Shown: positions 1 to 11,406, counted from the stretch's first letter. The stretch: DNA of 64,000 nucleotides from Trichomonas vaginalis G3 (GCF_026262505.1 NC_067207.1:21172082-21236081); one strand, 5' to 3'. Numbers and translations are program-made. The notes: generated from the letters alone by a model not told the origin.

Positions 1-541
1 TTATAAATTCGTTAAAATATGAAAAACTTTTTGTAAATTCATCCGAGAAAATTCTAGTATATAATGTTGGATGTAATTTTGCAATGACACTTCCGAAAAA
101 TATCTTAATGATTGCAATCGTATTTACTTTTTCTTTTGGTTTCTGCAAAATTGCATCAAAAATTGGTAAAAGTTCATCTAAAGTAAGTGTATTTTCTTCC
201 AATAGGCGATACATGAAGTGATATGCAGCGCATAGACCTGATTTATTGTTATCGTCTACACCTGATAGTGTTTGTTCAATGAATATTGCTTTGAATGGCG
301 TCAAATTTCTTTTTGATTCATCTGAATTGATGATATCTTTAACTAATCTTGTTAGGAAACCGAGATTTTGTGGTCTGACTGTATAAGCTTGAAATATTTC
401 GTGAGTTAAAAATGAAATCTGATTTGCAGAGTTAAGATAATCTGATTTAAGGATTAAATCAAGTGTTTCTTGGTAGTCATCTTCATTTATTAATGTTAAA
501 CCCTTCTGAAATATGATTAAGTCTTGAAAATGATCAATCAT
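1..541 (-). CDS. Partial helical protein, probably the N-terminus of a trichomonad ankyrin-repeat protein
   Basis: An uninterrupted frame runs from an ATG whose last base is 541 down to the left edge, giving about 180 residues and continuing outside the window. An in-frame stop lies just upstream of that ATG, at 563-565, so the start is well set. The visible part is all alpha-helical in character, with regularly spaced Leu/Ile/Phe, and begins MIDHFQDLIIFQKG. No catalytic motif is seen. Large trichomonad ankyrin families often begin with a helical domain of this kind, but no ankyrin unit is visible here, so the assignment is an inference. It could equally be a HEAT-like helical protein. Confidence 0.55.
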   Translation of the reverse strand, partial: MIDHFQDLIIFQKGLTLINEDDYQETLDLILKSDYLNSANQISFLTHEIFQAYTVRPQNLGFLTRLVKDIINSDESKRNLTPFKAIFIEQTLSGVDDNNKSGLCAAYHFMYRLLEENTLTLDELLPIFDAILQKPKEKVNTIAIIKIFFGSVIAKLHPTLYTRIFSDEFTKSFSYFNEFI

Positions 542-1151
542 AAAAAATGTCAATTTAAAAATTCAGAACGATAATTTCAATAAAAAATTTTGGTCAGATG
601 CTTAACTATTGAATGCACTTTTGATGTGCTTTATTATTTGATAGTATAAAATGAAATCTAAAGAGTCATTAGATTGATCCTATGATACTGAGTCTATATT
701 CAAATTGGAGTCAAGGATTCTCCCCTTTTTTTGAAACTCTATTTACAATTGTAAATTTACCATGAACAACAAGCATATGAGATACAACCCATTGATATGT
801 TATGATATTTAATGCATATTATTTGTCCATATCTATCTATCACTTGCCATGTAAAGCAAAAAGACAAGCAGAGAACTTATATCTGAAATCAAAATCTTAT
901 TTCAAAATTCCGAGAACACAAAAATAGTTGTTTTAACTTAGAGAAACTGTATTCCACTAAATAGATGAATGAATAGTAATTGCACAGTTGCGCGAAAAAT
1001 GTGTCAAAGACTAGAAAAAGAAGCGAAGTTTTAATAAATGATGTATATGCAGGGGCTATCGAGTTTGTTCCAAAATAACGGGTTTGAAGGCCCGCTGTAG
1101 TATGATATGAAACAAATAAAAAATTAATTAATAAAAAAACCTAAATTAAAT
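542..1151. other. Intergenic stretch, nothing recognised
   Basis: AT-rich DNA between the starts/ends of two minus-strand genes. It holds the promoter side of the partial gene at 1-541 and the 3' side of the LIM gene. No long frame, repeat or RNA gene was recognised. Confidence 0.6.
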
Positions 1152-3287
1152 TTAATGCCTATGAGATCTATGACTTCTCTTCTTATGTCCGCCAGAGCTA
1201 CTACTTTCCTCTTGGCTGCTGCTACTTTCTTCCTTCTTTTCACTGCTATCATCATCTTCGCTACTTGACTCTTTCTTGTGTCCTCTGTGGCTCTCGTGGC
1301 CTCTTCTACTTCCATGAGACTTGTGAGAGCTCTTCTTTTCTCCAGAATCTGATGAATGCTTGTGTTTCTTGGAGCTGCGGTGTTCTTCTTCACTATCAAA
1401 TAATTCTGCATCAACTTCTTCAACTTGGTTGGCGTATCTTGGCATGTAAAATGTATCGTCATCGAATTTCTTGCGGAATCTCTCTCTTTGCTGTGCAGAA
1501 ACTTCTGGCTTATGGCGGTGGTTATGGTTAGATGGAGTACGACCTGATTCTGTGACATCTCCTTCTTTCACGCGCTGATCGTAGCATCTCTTGCAATGAG
1601 GCCTGTTGTGAGCGCAGATTGCTTCACCAGGCTGTAGTTGACGACCGCAAATACGGCAGCAGAAGCAACGTTTGTGGTAGAACTTGTTTTGCCACCTGAT
1701 TTTATTAACTTCGGTTAAACTGATTTCGCCTTTGCAGTATGAGCAAGATTTGAGGTATCTGATGCCTTGTTCTGGGCAGTAGTACCTGTTATGGTGTACA
1801 ACGAAGTTCTTTCCGTTCAATTGCTTATCGCATTCGTAGCAAGTGAAGCATTTGACGTGGAAGTAGTGGGTTCTGTCGAAAACGTATCTTCCGAGAATTG
1901 GGTTGTCGCATTTCTTGCAGGATCTGTGAGCTGCGATGTGTTTGCAACTTTCACAGCAAAATTGGTTCATAACGACGTGGTAGTTGCTTTCGCTTAACTT
2001 TGTGCCGCATTCGTAGCATCTTAAGCAATCTTTGTGGATTGTAAGGTTGAGATCTCTAAGATTAATAATATCATCTGGATCGTCGAGGAAATCTGTGCAA
2101 ATTGGGCATCTGTTGAGCTTACCATTGATTTTTGCGCATCCGAGGCATATTGGTTGCTCTTTGTACATGACGCATTCAGGTGGTTGTAAAACTTTTTGGC
2201 ATTTGTAGCATTTGAGGCAAGTTGGGCAGTAGCAATTTCCGAAAGCGTAAAGATACTTGTTTTTGCAAGGCTTTGAGCAAACTTTGCATGTCTTGAGAAG
2301 AGAAGATTCAGGAGCATCGTCTTTGAAGTTTGCATTGTTAAATTGTGAGCCTCCTCCGAATCCCATTGACATTGTAACAGGTGGAGGTGGTGCCTGGCTT
2401 GTCATCATCTGGCTTTGGAAGGCCATTGTCTGATTCTGTGGAATCATAGTGCTCTGGAATGCCATTGAAGGTGGTGGAGGGGCCATTCCCATTCCTGTAT
2501 TGAAGCTTGATGCTAGTGGTGGTGGCATCATGTTTGGTGGAGGTGTCATCGCCATTCTTCCACTTTGGAAGTTAGATGCTGGTGGAGGAGGCATCATATT
2601 GCCTGGTGGAGGTGGTGGTAAACCACTTGGGCCTGTAGGAAGTGATGTTCCGATTGGAGCTGGTTGATTTGCACTTGATGCTAAGCTATTGCTCATTAGA
2701 GGTGGAGGAAGGCCGGAGCTTGGCGGTGGTGGAAGACCTGTAGATATTGGTGCAGCAATCGGTCTTGAATTAAATGATCCAGCTGGTGGAGGAGGTAATC
2801 CGGCGCCTGGTGGTGGTGGTAAGCCACTTCCTGATGGTGGAAGGCCTGTACCAAGTGGAGCTGGTGGTAATCCGCATCCTGAGCCAAGTCCGGTGCTCAT
2901 TGGTGGAGGTGGTAATCCGGAATTTCCTGGAGGTGGAGGTAATCCTGATGTTGCACCTGGTGGAGGTGGTAAACCACGGTTAGAACCGAATGCTGGTGGT
3001 GGAGGAAGACCACCAGAAGGTGGAGGAGGTAATCCGCTTCCTGCTGATGGAGGAGGTGGTAATCCAGCGCCAGGAGGTGGTGGTAAACCAGATCCAGAGC
3101 CTGGTGGTGGTGGTAAACCACGGCCGGATCCAAAACCTGTTCCTAAAGGAGGAGGTGGTAATCCGCCCATTCCAGATCCTGGGGGTGGCTGTAAACCACC
3201 AAATCCACTTGAAGGAGGTGGAGGCAAACCTCCCATTGCTGGTGGTGGAGGAAGGCCGCCCATTGGTGGAGGAGGTAATCCAGACAT
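1152..3287 (-). CDS. LIM-domain protein with polyproline N-terminus and Ser/His/Lys-rich tail
   Basis: The 711-residue protein has three parts. Residues 1 to about 310 are a low-complexity GLPPPP-type repeat, the kind of tract that can bind profilin, SH3 or EVH1 partners. Four LIM zinc-finger domains follow at roughly 334-384, 394-448, 457-504 and 515-570, each with the paired CxxC...HxxC/CxxC spacing expected for two zinc ions. Residues 571-711 are charged and rich in SSSE, HKK and SHR runs. LIM domains are protein-docking modules, often on actin structures. The polyproline plus LIM layout suggests a cytoskeletal adaptor (inference). The start is a good ATG, and a foldback element begins about 128 bp upstream. 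Confidence 0.85.
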   Translation of the reverse strand: MSGLPPPPMGGLPPPPAMGGLPPPPSSGFGGLQPPPGSGMGGLPPPPLGTGFGSGRGLPPPPGSGSGLPPPPGAGLPPPPSAGSGLPPPPSGGLPPPPAFGSNRGLPPPPGATSGLPPPPGNSGLPPPPMSTGLGSGCGLPPAPLGTGLPPSGSGLPPPPGAGLPPPPAGSFNSRPIAAPISTGLPPPPSSGLPPPLMSNSLASSANQPAPIGTSLPTGPSGLPPPPPGNMMPPPPASNFQSGRMAMTPPPNMMPPPLASSFNTGMGMAPPPPSMAFQSTMIPQNQTMAFQSQMMTSQAPPPPVTMSMGFGGGSQFNNANFKDDAPESSLLKTCKVCSKPCKNKYLYAFGNCYCPTCLKCYKCQKVLQPPECVMYKEQPICLGCAKINGKLNRCPICTDFLDDPDDIINLRDLNLTIHKDCLRCYECGTKLSESNYHVVMNQFCCESCKHIAAHRSCKKCDNPILGRYVFDRTHYFHVKCFTCYECDKQLNGKNFVVHHNRYYCPEQGIRYLKSCSYCKGEISLTEVNKIRWQNKFYHKRCFCCRICGRQLQPGEAICAHNRPHCKRCYDQRVKEGDVTESGRTPSNHNHRHKPEVSAQQRERFRKKFDDDTFYMPRYANQVEEVDAELFDSEEEHRSSKKHKHSSDSGEKKSSHKSHGSRRGHESHRGHKKESSSEDDDSSEKKEESSSSQEESSSSGGHKKRSHRSHRH

Positions 3288-3414
3288 TTTAGATTATAAA
3301 TTTAAATTTCGCATAAAAAGTGCTGAATTTTCTGAACGAATTCAAAAAGGAAATCAAAGAACTGAGGATTTAAAATTTGGAAAATATTCTATTGCGTGAT
3401 AATGAAATTATATT

Positions 3415-4664
3415 GTCGTAAACAGAAATTCATCAAAAGTGACACCTCAGAAAAGCTAAAATATTGAATTTTTGGAACTTTTGATAGAGCACGTTTTTAA
3501 ATATTAATTAAAGTAAATGTATATTTTGTAAAGATTCTTTTTAATAAAAAAATAAAATTTTGAAGAAGAACACAAAATTTCTGAAAAATAATATCACATA
3601 AACTCATATTATTTTCTAATATATAACTATTTTATATAAAAATCAAATTCAATGATCTTAAAAGCGAATGATAAACCTCAAATTTACGAATATAATGAGT
3701 GGGAATATAATGCTTATCTATCATAAAACCATATGAAATATCAATTTTTGCTTTACGCCTAATTTTTGACGACAATTAGCAAAAAATGTTAAATGTTAAC
3801 ACTCAGTCCATTTGAATATGAAAAATAAAATTGACTTTGATTAAATGTTTTTATTTATCATGCAATTCTTCTTGACACCAAAGAGTTGAATAAAAGTTCA
3901 AAAAATAAGATAGCTTAAAAAATAATATACGGTAGTGTTTACTAATAGATGAATAGTATATAAATTCTATTAAAATGGATTTGATCCAAAAAAATATAAA
4001 ACCAAAAATAATTGTTATAATTTAAATGAAGAAGTAATTAAAAACGATTTTATTTATGATCAAATTTTATATATTTTTTTGGATCAAATCCATTTTAATA
4101 GAATTTATATACTATTCATCTATTAGTAAACACTACCGTATATTATTTTTTAAGCTATCTTATTTTTTGAACTTTTATTCAACTCTTTGGTGTCAAGAAG
4201 AATTGCATGATAAATAAAAACATTTAATCAAAGTCAATTTTATTTTTCATATTCAAATGGACTGAGTGTTAACATTTAACATTTTTTGCTAATTGTCGTC
4301 AAAAATTAGGCGTAAAGCAAAAATTGATATTTCATATGGTTTTATGATAGATAAGCATTATATTCCCACTCATTATATTCGTAATTTTTGAGGTTTATCA
4401 TTCGCTTTTAAGATCATTGAATTTGATTTTTATATAAAATAGTTATATATTAGAAAATAATATGAGTTTATGTGATATTATTTTTCAGAAGATTTCATTC
4501 TATATGCCTATGAAAAGTACTCTCAAAACTAACTTTTCCTAATTATAATTAAATCTAGAATATTGTATTATGCTTAGTATTATTTCATTTTTCTCATTCA
4601 ATTTCGAATTTACAAATGTCAAAAAATTGAGAGCCGTCACTTTTGATGAATTTCTGTTTATTAC
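3415..4664. mobile_element. Foldback DNA element, copy 1 (1.25 kb)
   Basis: The ends are inverted repeats containing AAACAGAAATTCATC followed by AAAAGTGAC, on the left at about 3419-3442 and on the right at about 4637-4660. Inside, two arms of about 419 bp (3581-3999 and 4069-4488) are inverted copies of each other around a roughly 70-bp spacer. Between each end and its arm lies a different unique segment of about 140 bp. No coding frame is present. A second copy lies at 22899-24149 in the opposite orientation. No clear target duplication is visible here. It sits in the promoter region of the LIM gene. Confidence 0.85.
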
Positions 4665-5346
4665 AATATGACATCAAATTTTTCTGAAATTTATCTTGTC
4701 AGATTTGTGACCGGAAACTAAATTTTTTTTAACTACGAGTGAATTACAGACGCTATTCTAATGTCTATGCAAATATGATGAAAATTTAGGCTTTGATAGC
4801 GAATTTTACATCACAGACTTACGTTAACGTTTTCTCAATTCAATTTTTCAGAAAATTGCATGAACTCTGATTTTCAATTTTTATTCCCGGTTCTAAATGT
4901 GTTTTGATTTCGATCCCTTGAAAATTGACATATAATTTCAAAATCTTCAAAATTTGAAAATAAACTTGGTAATTCCTTCAAAATTTAATTCTACGCTATC
5001 TTCTGGTAATGGAGTATCATTATCATTTGAACTTTCTTACTTTCATTCACAAATTGCAGAGAAATTTGTAAAAATTTAAGAATTTTTAGGTAAATTAAAA
5101 TTTGTAATAGACAACAATCAATACCGCATGATTATCAATGTTGTCAGCATATTATTTATTGATTTCTGGCGAAAATAATTCTATTCCTTTGAATATCGCA
5201 GCACATAATCAAGAATTAACATATGTGTTACATCATGCAAGATATATTGCTCCATATGTGCAATGAATAGTATTCACTCAATATAATTCAAATAAAACTT
5301 GAAGTTTTGACTATGAAGATTGAAAAAAAAATATATAGCTAGGTAT
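4665..5346. other. Intergenic stretch, nothing recognised
   Basis: AT-rich DNA between the foldback element and the 3' end of a broken membrane-protein gene. I see no frame of useful length, no repeat and no RNA gene. Confidence 0.55.
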
Positions 5347-6770
5347 TTATGAGTATGGGTTATCTTGATTATAAGGGTTATCCTCATCTGGTTTGTTATT
5401 TGATGGCATCTCTGGTGGAGGATAATACATCAGATTTGGATTAGGAGTAGGGTCAACAAATTGTGGTTTTTGTGTTTGATTTATATGCAATGGATCATCG
5501 TTATCATCATAAGCAACACTGGGTTTTTCAGGATCCTTTTTATCTCCATTTGTTTGATCAATTAGATTTTGATTGAGTTCTGGTGTAAATCTATTAGCTT
5601 TATAATCTTTCTCAAAGTTGCGTTCCAGCGAATCGCATGCACATAATATATTAAATAATACTATTAAAGATGTAGGTAACATCATGGCGGCCATGAAAAG
5701 GATATTCGCCAAGAATAATGCTTGAAGGCAAATACTGCATTGTCCACAGGGGAAAAATGGAATTGCATCAGGGCAATTTTCCATTTCACAGCAACATCTA
5801 TCTTTGGGCATGATCCATGAGTACAGAATCCACAACAATCTCCAAAATAGCAGAGATAGTTACGGCGACTTGAATAGAATATTTTGAACAATGGATAATA
5901 GTTTGAGCAACGATTATAGATACATGCCCATCGAAATCCCATTCTGTAGAGTCTATTAGGATAACAGCAACCCATACAAATAATCGCTGGCAAAATAGCA
6001 ATACCACCATAAAAGAAAATAGCAACGGTTGGGAAGATTATATCGACTTCATCCATTAATAATAACCTTTTATTTGAAAATGAGGAATTTTTATTAATGA
6101 ATATTCTTGGTGCTCTAAAAGTTGGTTTATCTCCTGAGATGACAGTTAAATCAAATCGTTGTTTTCCTTCAATTGTCAAAGCAAATGCAATTAAATTTTA
6201 AATCTCTGTATTATTTGAAAGTTCAGTATTGATTGACTTGGAATCTTTAGTTATATATGAAACTGATCCGAAAGGCTGATATTTTGGACGGAATTTGATT
6301 TTCATGTTTGATGTATCGAAATTTACATAGTTGATGATGCCATCTTTGGTTTTTGTATTTCTTAATGGATACATATCATTTGAATGCGTTGAAAATATTG
6401 TTTCCATATTATCAGAATTGGAAATAAATGCAACAACTGTAATACTAATTGGCCTTTGCATATTATTTGAAGTATTGATGGTTAATGATGTTATTTTATG
6501 ATTTTCTCCAATATATGTTTTGTGATCTTTAAATTTAATTGTTTTTTCTAAATTATTTGTAGTCATATATGTTATGCTACCTTCTAATGAAGTTCCTTCG
6601 ATCTTTATTGCAGTATGATAATAAATACCATCTGAATAATTAAAAGAAAAGCTTTTTATGGAATTTTTGTGAGCTGGGACGAACGACTGAGTTACTACTT
6701 GTCCATGACTCAAGTTTAACGTAAGGTCGTCCTTAAATCTGCAATGAACAAAACCAATCAACAAAAACAT
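5347..6770 (-). pseudogene. Broken gene for a two-TM cysteine-rich membrane protein
   Basis: A start at 6770 gives a signal-like N-terminus, MFLLIGFVHCRF, with TCAAAATG as a likely initiator; an upstream in-frame ATG lies at 6830. An extracellular-looking region of about 190 residues is followed by a TAA at 6198-6200. The same frame then continues through a hydrophobic segment (VAIFFYGGIAILPAIICMG) and a cysteine-rich stretch. Near 5810 the reading moves to another frame, which carries DRCCCEMENC, a second hydrophobic segment and a proline-rich acidic tail (YYPPPEMP). One stop plus one frameshift suggest a recently dead gene, or two assembly errors. The family was not recognised. Confidence 0.6.
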
Positions 6771-6830
6771 TTTGAAAGCAATTGAGAGATTTACAAAATT
6801 TGACGTGTCAAAATTCGGATTTTTGGACAT

Positions 6831-7737
6831 GAAACTAATGTGTTTGTATTTTTAAATCAATTCATGACAACTTGGAAACGGTTTGACACCATCGGATCCG
6901 ATAAAAATACACCCACAAATAATATGGTTACAAACAAGTATATACCCACAAATAATAACTCACCAATACTCTCATTCTCTCATGTGTAATAAAAGGAATA
7001 AATACTATTGCTGACCCAATATAAAATCCAATATTGAATTACTTGTACCTAACTAAGATTGTGAGAATATTTTCTTGATTTCTTCTGATTTTCTTTATTG
7101 ACTTAGTATAAACAAGTTACCTCTAAAAAATAGAATTTCAAGAATTACTAGTTACATTACATTCTTGATCACAGATACTATTAGTGATAGCCTTATGATA
7201 ATTTTTAAGATATTGCCGTTGATCAAGCTTTATCAAATTATTCTTGCTGAAATAATGACACAAAATGCATTAATTTATACACTCATTTAACCTCAAGTAT
7301 AAAAATATATATTTAAGGATTATTATTAATGAGATGACTTTATAAATTTTGAAAAGACTAAAATTACATCTAAATTATCATATAATGGTAATAAAAGTGA
7401 TCGCTTCTATATGTTGATCTATACTTGCTCATACAATGATGAAAATAAAGAAAAAAAATGTAATTTTTTGTATTTTAAGGGAAATTTGAATAAAATAACT
7501 ATATCATGCAATTTTTCTGAAGATATATAATTTGAGGAATGGTTCTTATAGCTTAAATACGAGAGAAATTGCCACTTGTGAAATCTGAGTCGTATACATA
7601 TTATTGATTTTGCTATAAATTTTACCAAAAAAATAACTTGTCGATGTTGTTAATTTGATCTGTATTTATATCATTCCAAACTGATTTTAACGACTATATT
7701 TTTCAGAAATTATTTGAAGTGTAACATTTGATAAAAA
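6831..7737. other. Intergenic stretch, nothing recognised
   Basis: Divergent promoter region between the broken membrane-protein gene (-) and a small membrane-protein gene (+). A 69-residue minus-strand frame at 7419-7628 has biased composition and no recognisable feature, so I do not call it a gene. Confidence 0.5.
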
Positions 7738-8307
7738 ATGTTTTTATGGATAATATTAGCTTCACTTCTTGTAACTGGCTTGGTAGTTGGATGTGTTTTC
7801 CTCGCATGGAAGCTGTACCAATGTTGGAGGAAGAAGCATAATAGAGTCTCTGGCGAGGACGATAGTTCTTATAGTACTAGTAGTTCGTCAGATACTGCTG
7901 TTAGAAGGTCTGATTATCCAGTTCGACAATATGTATCATATCAGAATGAACAACGCTATTATCAAGTTAACCAAGAAATACTTTTAAGAAATGCTCTAGA
8001 TCAATTTCAACAAGAGCAGGAAAGAGAAATATATACAATTGCAAAAGAGTTATATGAATATCAAAAAATAATTCAAAATGATGAACTTCAAGAAATACTT
8101 TTCCTATCAGTTATTTTTCTCGAAAATATTAATGAGATTCAAAGTAGCTTCAATGGTATGAAGATGTTAGAAGATTTTCGTGATTTATTACGGAATGTTC
8201 GAGATGAAATTCGTAGTGCATTAAATACACGTCGCACCATTCGGGTTGCTATTCTTCAACGTAATGGAAACGAAATTCGAGGAATGGTTGCGCAATTTCA
8301 GGCATAA
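7738..8307 (+). CDS. Small single-pass membrane protein with helical cytoplasmic tail
   Basis: A 189-residue protein. Residues 3-27 form one strong hydrophobic segment (WIILASLLVTGLVVGCVFL), followed by a basic stop-transfer patch (WRKKH), a serine-rich acidic linker and a largely helical C-terminal half rich in Gln/Glu (QFQQEQEREIYTIAKELYEY) that may form a coiled coil. I recognise no family. The TM segment at the extreme N-terminus suggests a signal-anchor or short ectodomain protein. It could be a lineage-specific gene; the frame is clean and starts with ATG. Confidence 0.55.
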   Translation: MFLWIILASLLVTGLVVGCVFLAWKLYQCWRKKHNRVSGEDDSSYSTSSSSDTAVRRSDYPVRQYVSYQNEQRYYQVNQEILLRNALDQFQQEQEREIYTIAKELYEYQKIIQNDELQEILFLSVIFLENINEIQSSFNGMKMLEDFRDLLRNVRDEIRSALNTRRTIRVAILQRNGNEIRGMVAQFQA

Positions 8308-8711
8308 AACATGTGCAAAATGATTTTTTATGTTATCGTTTTGTTTATTGATTTGAGTAAAGAATTTATAAGTAAATCTAGGTTTATACAATGGGTTTAT
8401 AGAATTTTAAATAAATGCAATAACATTGGAATAAGAATTACCTATTAGTTCCTAATCTCAATTGCAATCATCTCATTTTAATGCAATTCTATGTATGTCA
8501 TGGACAAATCTTTTCTTTAAATGTATGAGGAGATTTCTTATGGGAAATGGATCAACTAACTCTTAATCAGAAGGAATTGAATATGAAAAACTTTCTATCT
8601 GGCTTTAAAAATTACAACATATAGTGCTCATCTATTTTTATTAACAATTATATATCCATAAAAGTATTTGAATATGGGTAGAATCGATCAACAAGGAAAA
8701 AATTTTTTTTC
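8308..8711. other. Intergenic stretch, nothing recognised
   Basis: AT-rich 3' region of the small membrane-protein gene and 5' region of the TPR gene. The sequence just before the TPR start reads TTTTTTTCATGG, a possible TCA initiator. Confidence 0.5.
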
Positions 8712-10139
8712 ATGGAAGCAATAAATCAAGGTCGAAAGCTTATTAAAGATAAAGTTCGCGATGTTAACACGGCCAAATCTCTTATTTCTTATGCAAAGCA
8801 GCTACTCACTAAATCTCGTGCTGCTTGGGCTCCTCCAGAAAAAGGTACAATTCCATATGATCCACAATCATGGATTGAAGAACTTTTATTTGTTGCATAT
8901 GTTATTTCAACATGTTTTGAACAGAATCCAAAGCAATTTACCGATGAAAATCTTCAAAATCAGTTGGTTGCAATTTTATCGTACGCTTCAGTACAATTAC
9001 GCCAGATAGATATGATATCTTCAATCATCGATTCGATTGTTCAGTCGCTTATTTGTCCAAATTTAGTTATTCCAGATTATATTTTACTTCATAACCACAA
9101 CGCAGTTCATTTATTACTTAACGTTTATGAGTCTGAAATTTCAGATGGTGTTCTTTTATCGGCATGCATCTGCCTTGCAAAAGATAAAAACTTTTACCAC
9201 TCAGTTGACAAATATTTACCAAGAATAGAACAGAAGTATCCAGCAGGAGCAGCATCACTGAAAGCTGTCCTCATCATGCAAAACATTTCCAACTCTCAAA
9301 TACCAGAAAAAGCTCAAGAAGCTTTGACAATAATAAATAACGCGCTTTCAAAGGAACCTAAGAACCCACAGCTCTTATACAACGCTGCAGTCTTATGTCT
9401 CAAGCTCCACAACAAGGAGAAAGCCTGCGAATACGCTATTAAAGCTTTGGAATCAAATCCGGCTCTTCCTTACACTGTTCTTTTAGTTATGAAGTTACTG
9501 AGGTCTAACTGTGATTTTAAGGCAGCTCTTGACCTCGCTGATCGTTCTCCGTTAGAAGCAGGCTATTGGTCAAAAGAAATCGTAATCGAAGCTTGTCTTG
9601 TAGCCGCTGAGTCCGGAAACAAGCAAAAGATCGAGAAATACTTTACTAGACTCCGAAAATACTGGCGCCAGGACCCAGAAGCACTTTATGCAACTGTCAA
9701 AACATCATTGATGCTTAATAACATAGCCTATGCATCAGAATGTTTTACATTATGGTCAGAGTTCGACCAACAGTCGGCAGAATTCTTCTACGCCTATTCT
9801 CAGCTCTGCATTTACTCAAATGATCTGAAAGAAGCGGAAAGACATCTCATGTATGCAATTGATATTGATGGATCTTGCGCTGAATACCACTCTACACTTG
9901 CTCTTGTCCTTCACAAGCGTGGAAAACCAGAAATGGCAATTGAAAGAGCCAAATTCGCAATTGATCTTGATCCTGACTGCATACATTCGTGGCTTGTCCT
10001 CGCAAATGTTAGTGATGGAGATGTTTCGGCCAATGCTCTCAAGAAAGTACAAGATCTCAGATCTACAACTGTTGATATGACTGGAGTTGAATTAGTAATA
10101 TGCAGTGGTGATAGTCGTGGATCTTTCTCAATAGAATAA
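8712..10139 (+). CDS. Tetratricopeptide-repeat protein
   Basis: The protein has 475 residues and is helical throughout. The first ~180 residues are a divergent helical region (SWIEELLFVAYVIST). From about 190 onward come TPR-like units such as EALTIINNALSKEPKNPQLL, AAVLCLKLHNKEKACEYAIK and TLALVLHKRGKPEMAIERAK, with the usual Gly/Ala-Pro spacing. TPR arrays are protein-binding scaffolds. The overall plan, a long helical start with TPRs concentrated in the C-terminal half, recalls TTC7- or ChAPs-like trafficking adaptors, but that is only an analogy. The ATG lies directly after a T-rich tract ending TCATG. Confidence 0.75.
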   Translation: MEAINQGRKLIKDKVRDVNTAKSLISYAKQLLTKSRAAWAPPEKGTIPYDPQSWIEELLFVAYVISTCFEQNPKQFTDENLQNQLVAILSYASVQLRQIDMISSIIDSIVQSLICPNLVIPDYILLHNHNAVHLLLNVYESEISDGVLLSACICLAKDKNFYHSVDKYLPRIEQKYPAGAASLKAVLIMQNISNSQIPEKAQEALTIINNALSKEPKNPQLLYNAAVLCLKLHNKEKACEYAIKALESNPALPYTVLLVMKLLRSNCDFKAALDLADRSPLEAGYWSKEIVIEACLVAAESGNKQKIEKYFTRLRKYWRQDPEALYATVKTSLMLNNIAYASECFTLWSEFDQQSAEFFYAYSQLCIYSNDLKEAERHLMYAIDIDGSCAEYHSTLALVLHKRGKPEMAIERAKFAIDLDPDCIHSWLVLANVSDGDVSANALKKVQDLRSTTVDMTGVELVICSGDSRGSFSIE

Positions 10140-10770
10140 ATAATTTTTTATTATGAATCCAAAAAAAATTATCCTTTTTTTTTGAAAAAGTTTCATAAAT
10201 GGGTGAATATGTTCCCTTTTGAGCAAATTAACTGGATTTCTTTTTCTTTTGTTAAAAATGCTTTAATTAATTTCATTAATAAATTTTACCTTGATGGATT
10301 ATAGAATTGTATATGATTATTCTTGTTTTTAATATTGATAATGCTATATGTCAATATTCTCAGATTCATTTGTATTAATATCTGGTTATTCGAAACAGGA
10401 AAACTAATTTTTTGACATATACATTTGCAATTATCTTTTGAATACTTTATGTTCTTATAAGGATGTCGGAACTGCCAAAAGCGCAAATTTTGTTCATCAG
10501 GAATTGCCAAGCTTGGCAATTCTTGGATGAGCGAAGTTTTGAAAAAAAATAGTAAATTTTGCATTATTTAAGTCTGAAAGAAGCAAAAGAATGCTATATT
10601 TTAGTTTCTATATATTTTTGAAATAAAATGATGGCATTATTGATGATTTTTAGAAATTTGATATTTGAAATTGAATCATTTGATATTTTTGCCGAAGGAT
10701 TTATGTTTTTTGTGATGTTGTGTATTAGGTTATAGCGAAACTAGAGATACTCAATGTAAACTCTTTTTAA

Positions 10771-10821
10771 AATAACGTACAATTGCCAAGGCAATTTTGG
10801 TTTTGGCAATTGTACGTTATT
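10771..10821. repeat. 19-bp inverted repeat (hairpin), third arm copy nearby
   Basis: AATAACGTACAATTGCCAA at 10771-10789 is matched by its exact reverse complement at 10803-10821, with a 13-nt loop. The same reverse-complement arm recurs at 10865-10883. The loop and surrounding DNA hold more GGCAATT/AATTGCC words. Confidence 0.85.
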
Positions 10822-11406
10822 TTTTTCGCAGTGATTTGAGTGAATTGCCAAACCTTAAACTTTCTTGGCAATTGTACGTTATTGAGAATTGCCCAATTGC
10901 CATAAGCTTCAAGAAAGCTGAAACAATGACACTGAAACATATTTAACTACACGTAAAATCAAATCAGACTCATTTATTAAAAATGCAATATATTTATGCT
11001 TATTGTTTCGTTTAATCAACATGAATTTAAGACTAAATTCTTTCTTACATCTGAGATGGCCTTCTTACATGAATTATTATGTAAATTTTAGATTATTATG
11101 GAATAATATTAATCATTTGAACTGTTTTGCGGAGTTCTTTTGTGAATATGATACATTTGTTGAACTGATATTCAATTCTCAATAAGATAATGCATTTCTG
11201 TTATTATATTTCGAATAATTTTTTAAAATATTTTTTTTAACTGCTCACAAAATATAGCAGAGGACTCTCATCAAAATGAACGGAGTGTGATTTATTTTTC
11301 ACATAGAAATTAAAATACAATATAATTAAAAATAAAATGAAGAAAAAGGAGAAAAAAATAGGTCCTAAAACCAAATACTAATAACTATGATATATGTATC
11401 TTATTG

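Noticed and set aside
1265-3399. Several long frames opposite and within the LIM gene, including a 236-residue plus-strand frame rich in Gly-Gly-Gly-Gly
   Set aside because: They are mirror readings of the GLPPPP-coding repeat and the LIM region; composition follows from the repeat and no independent motif is present.
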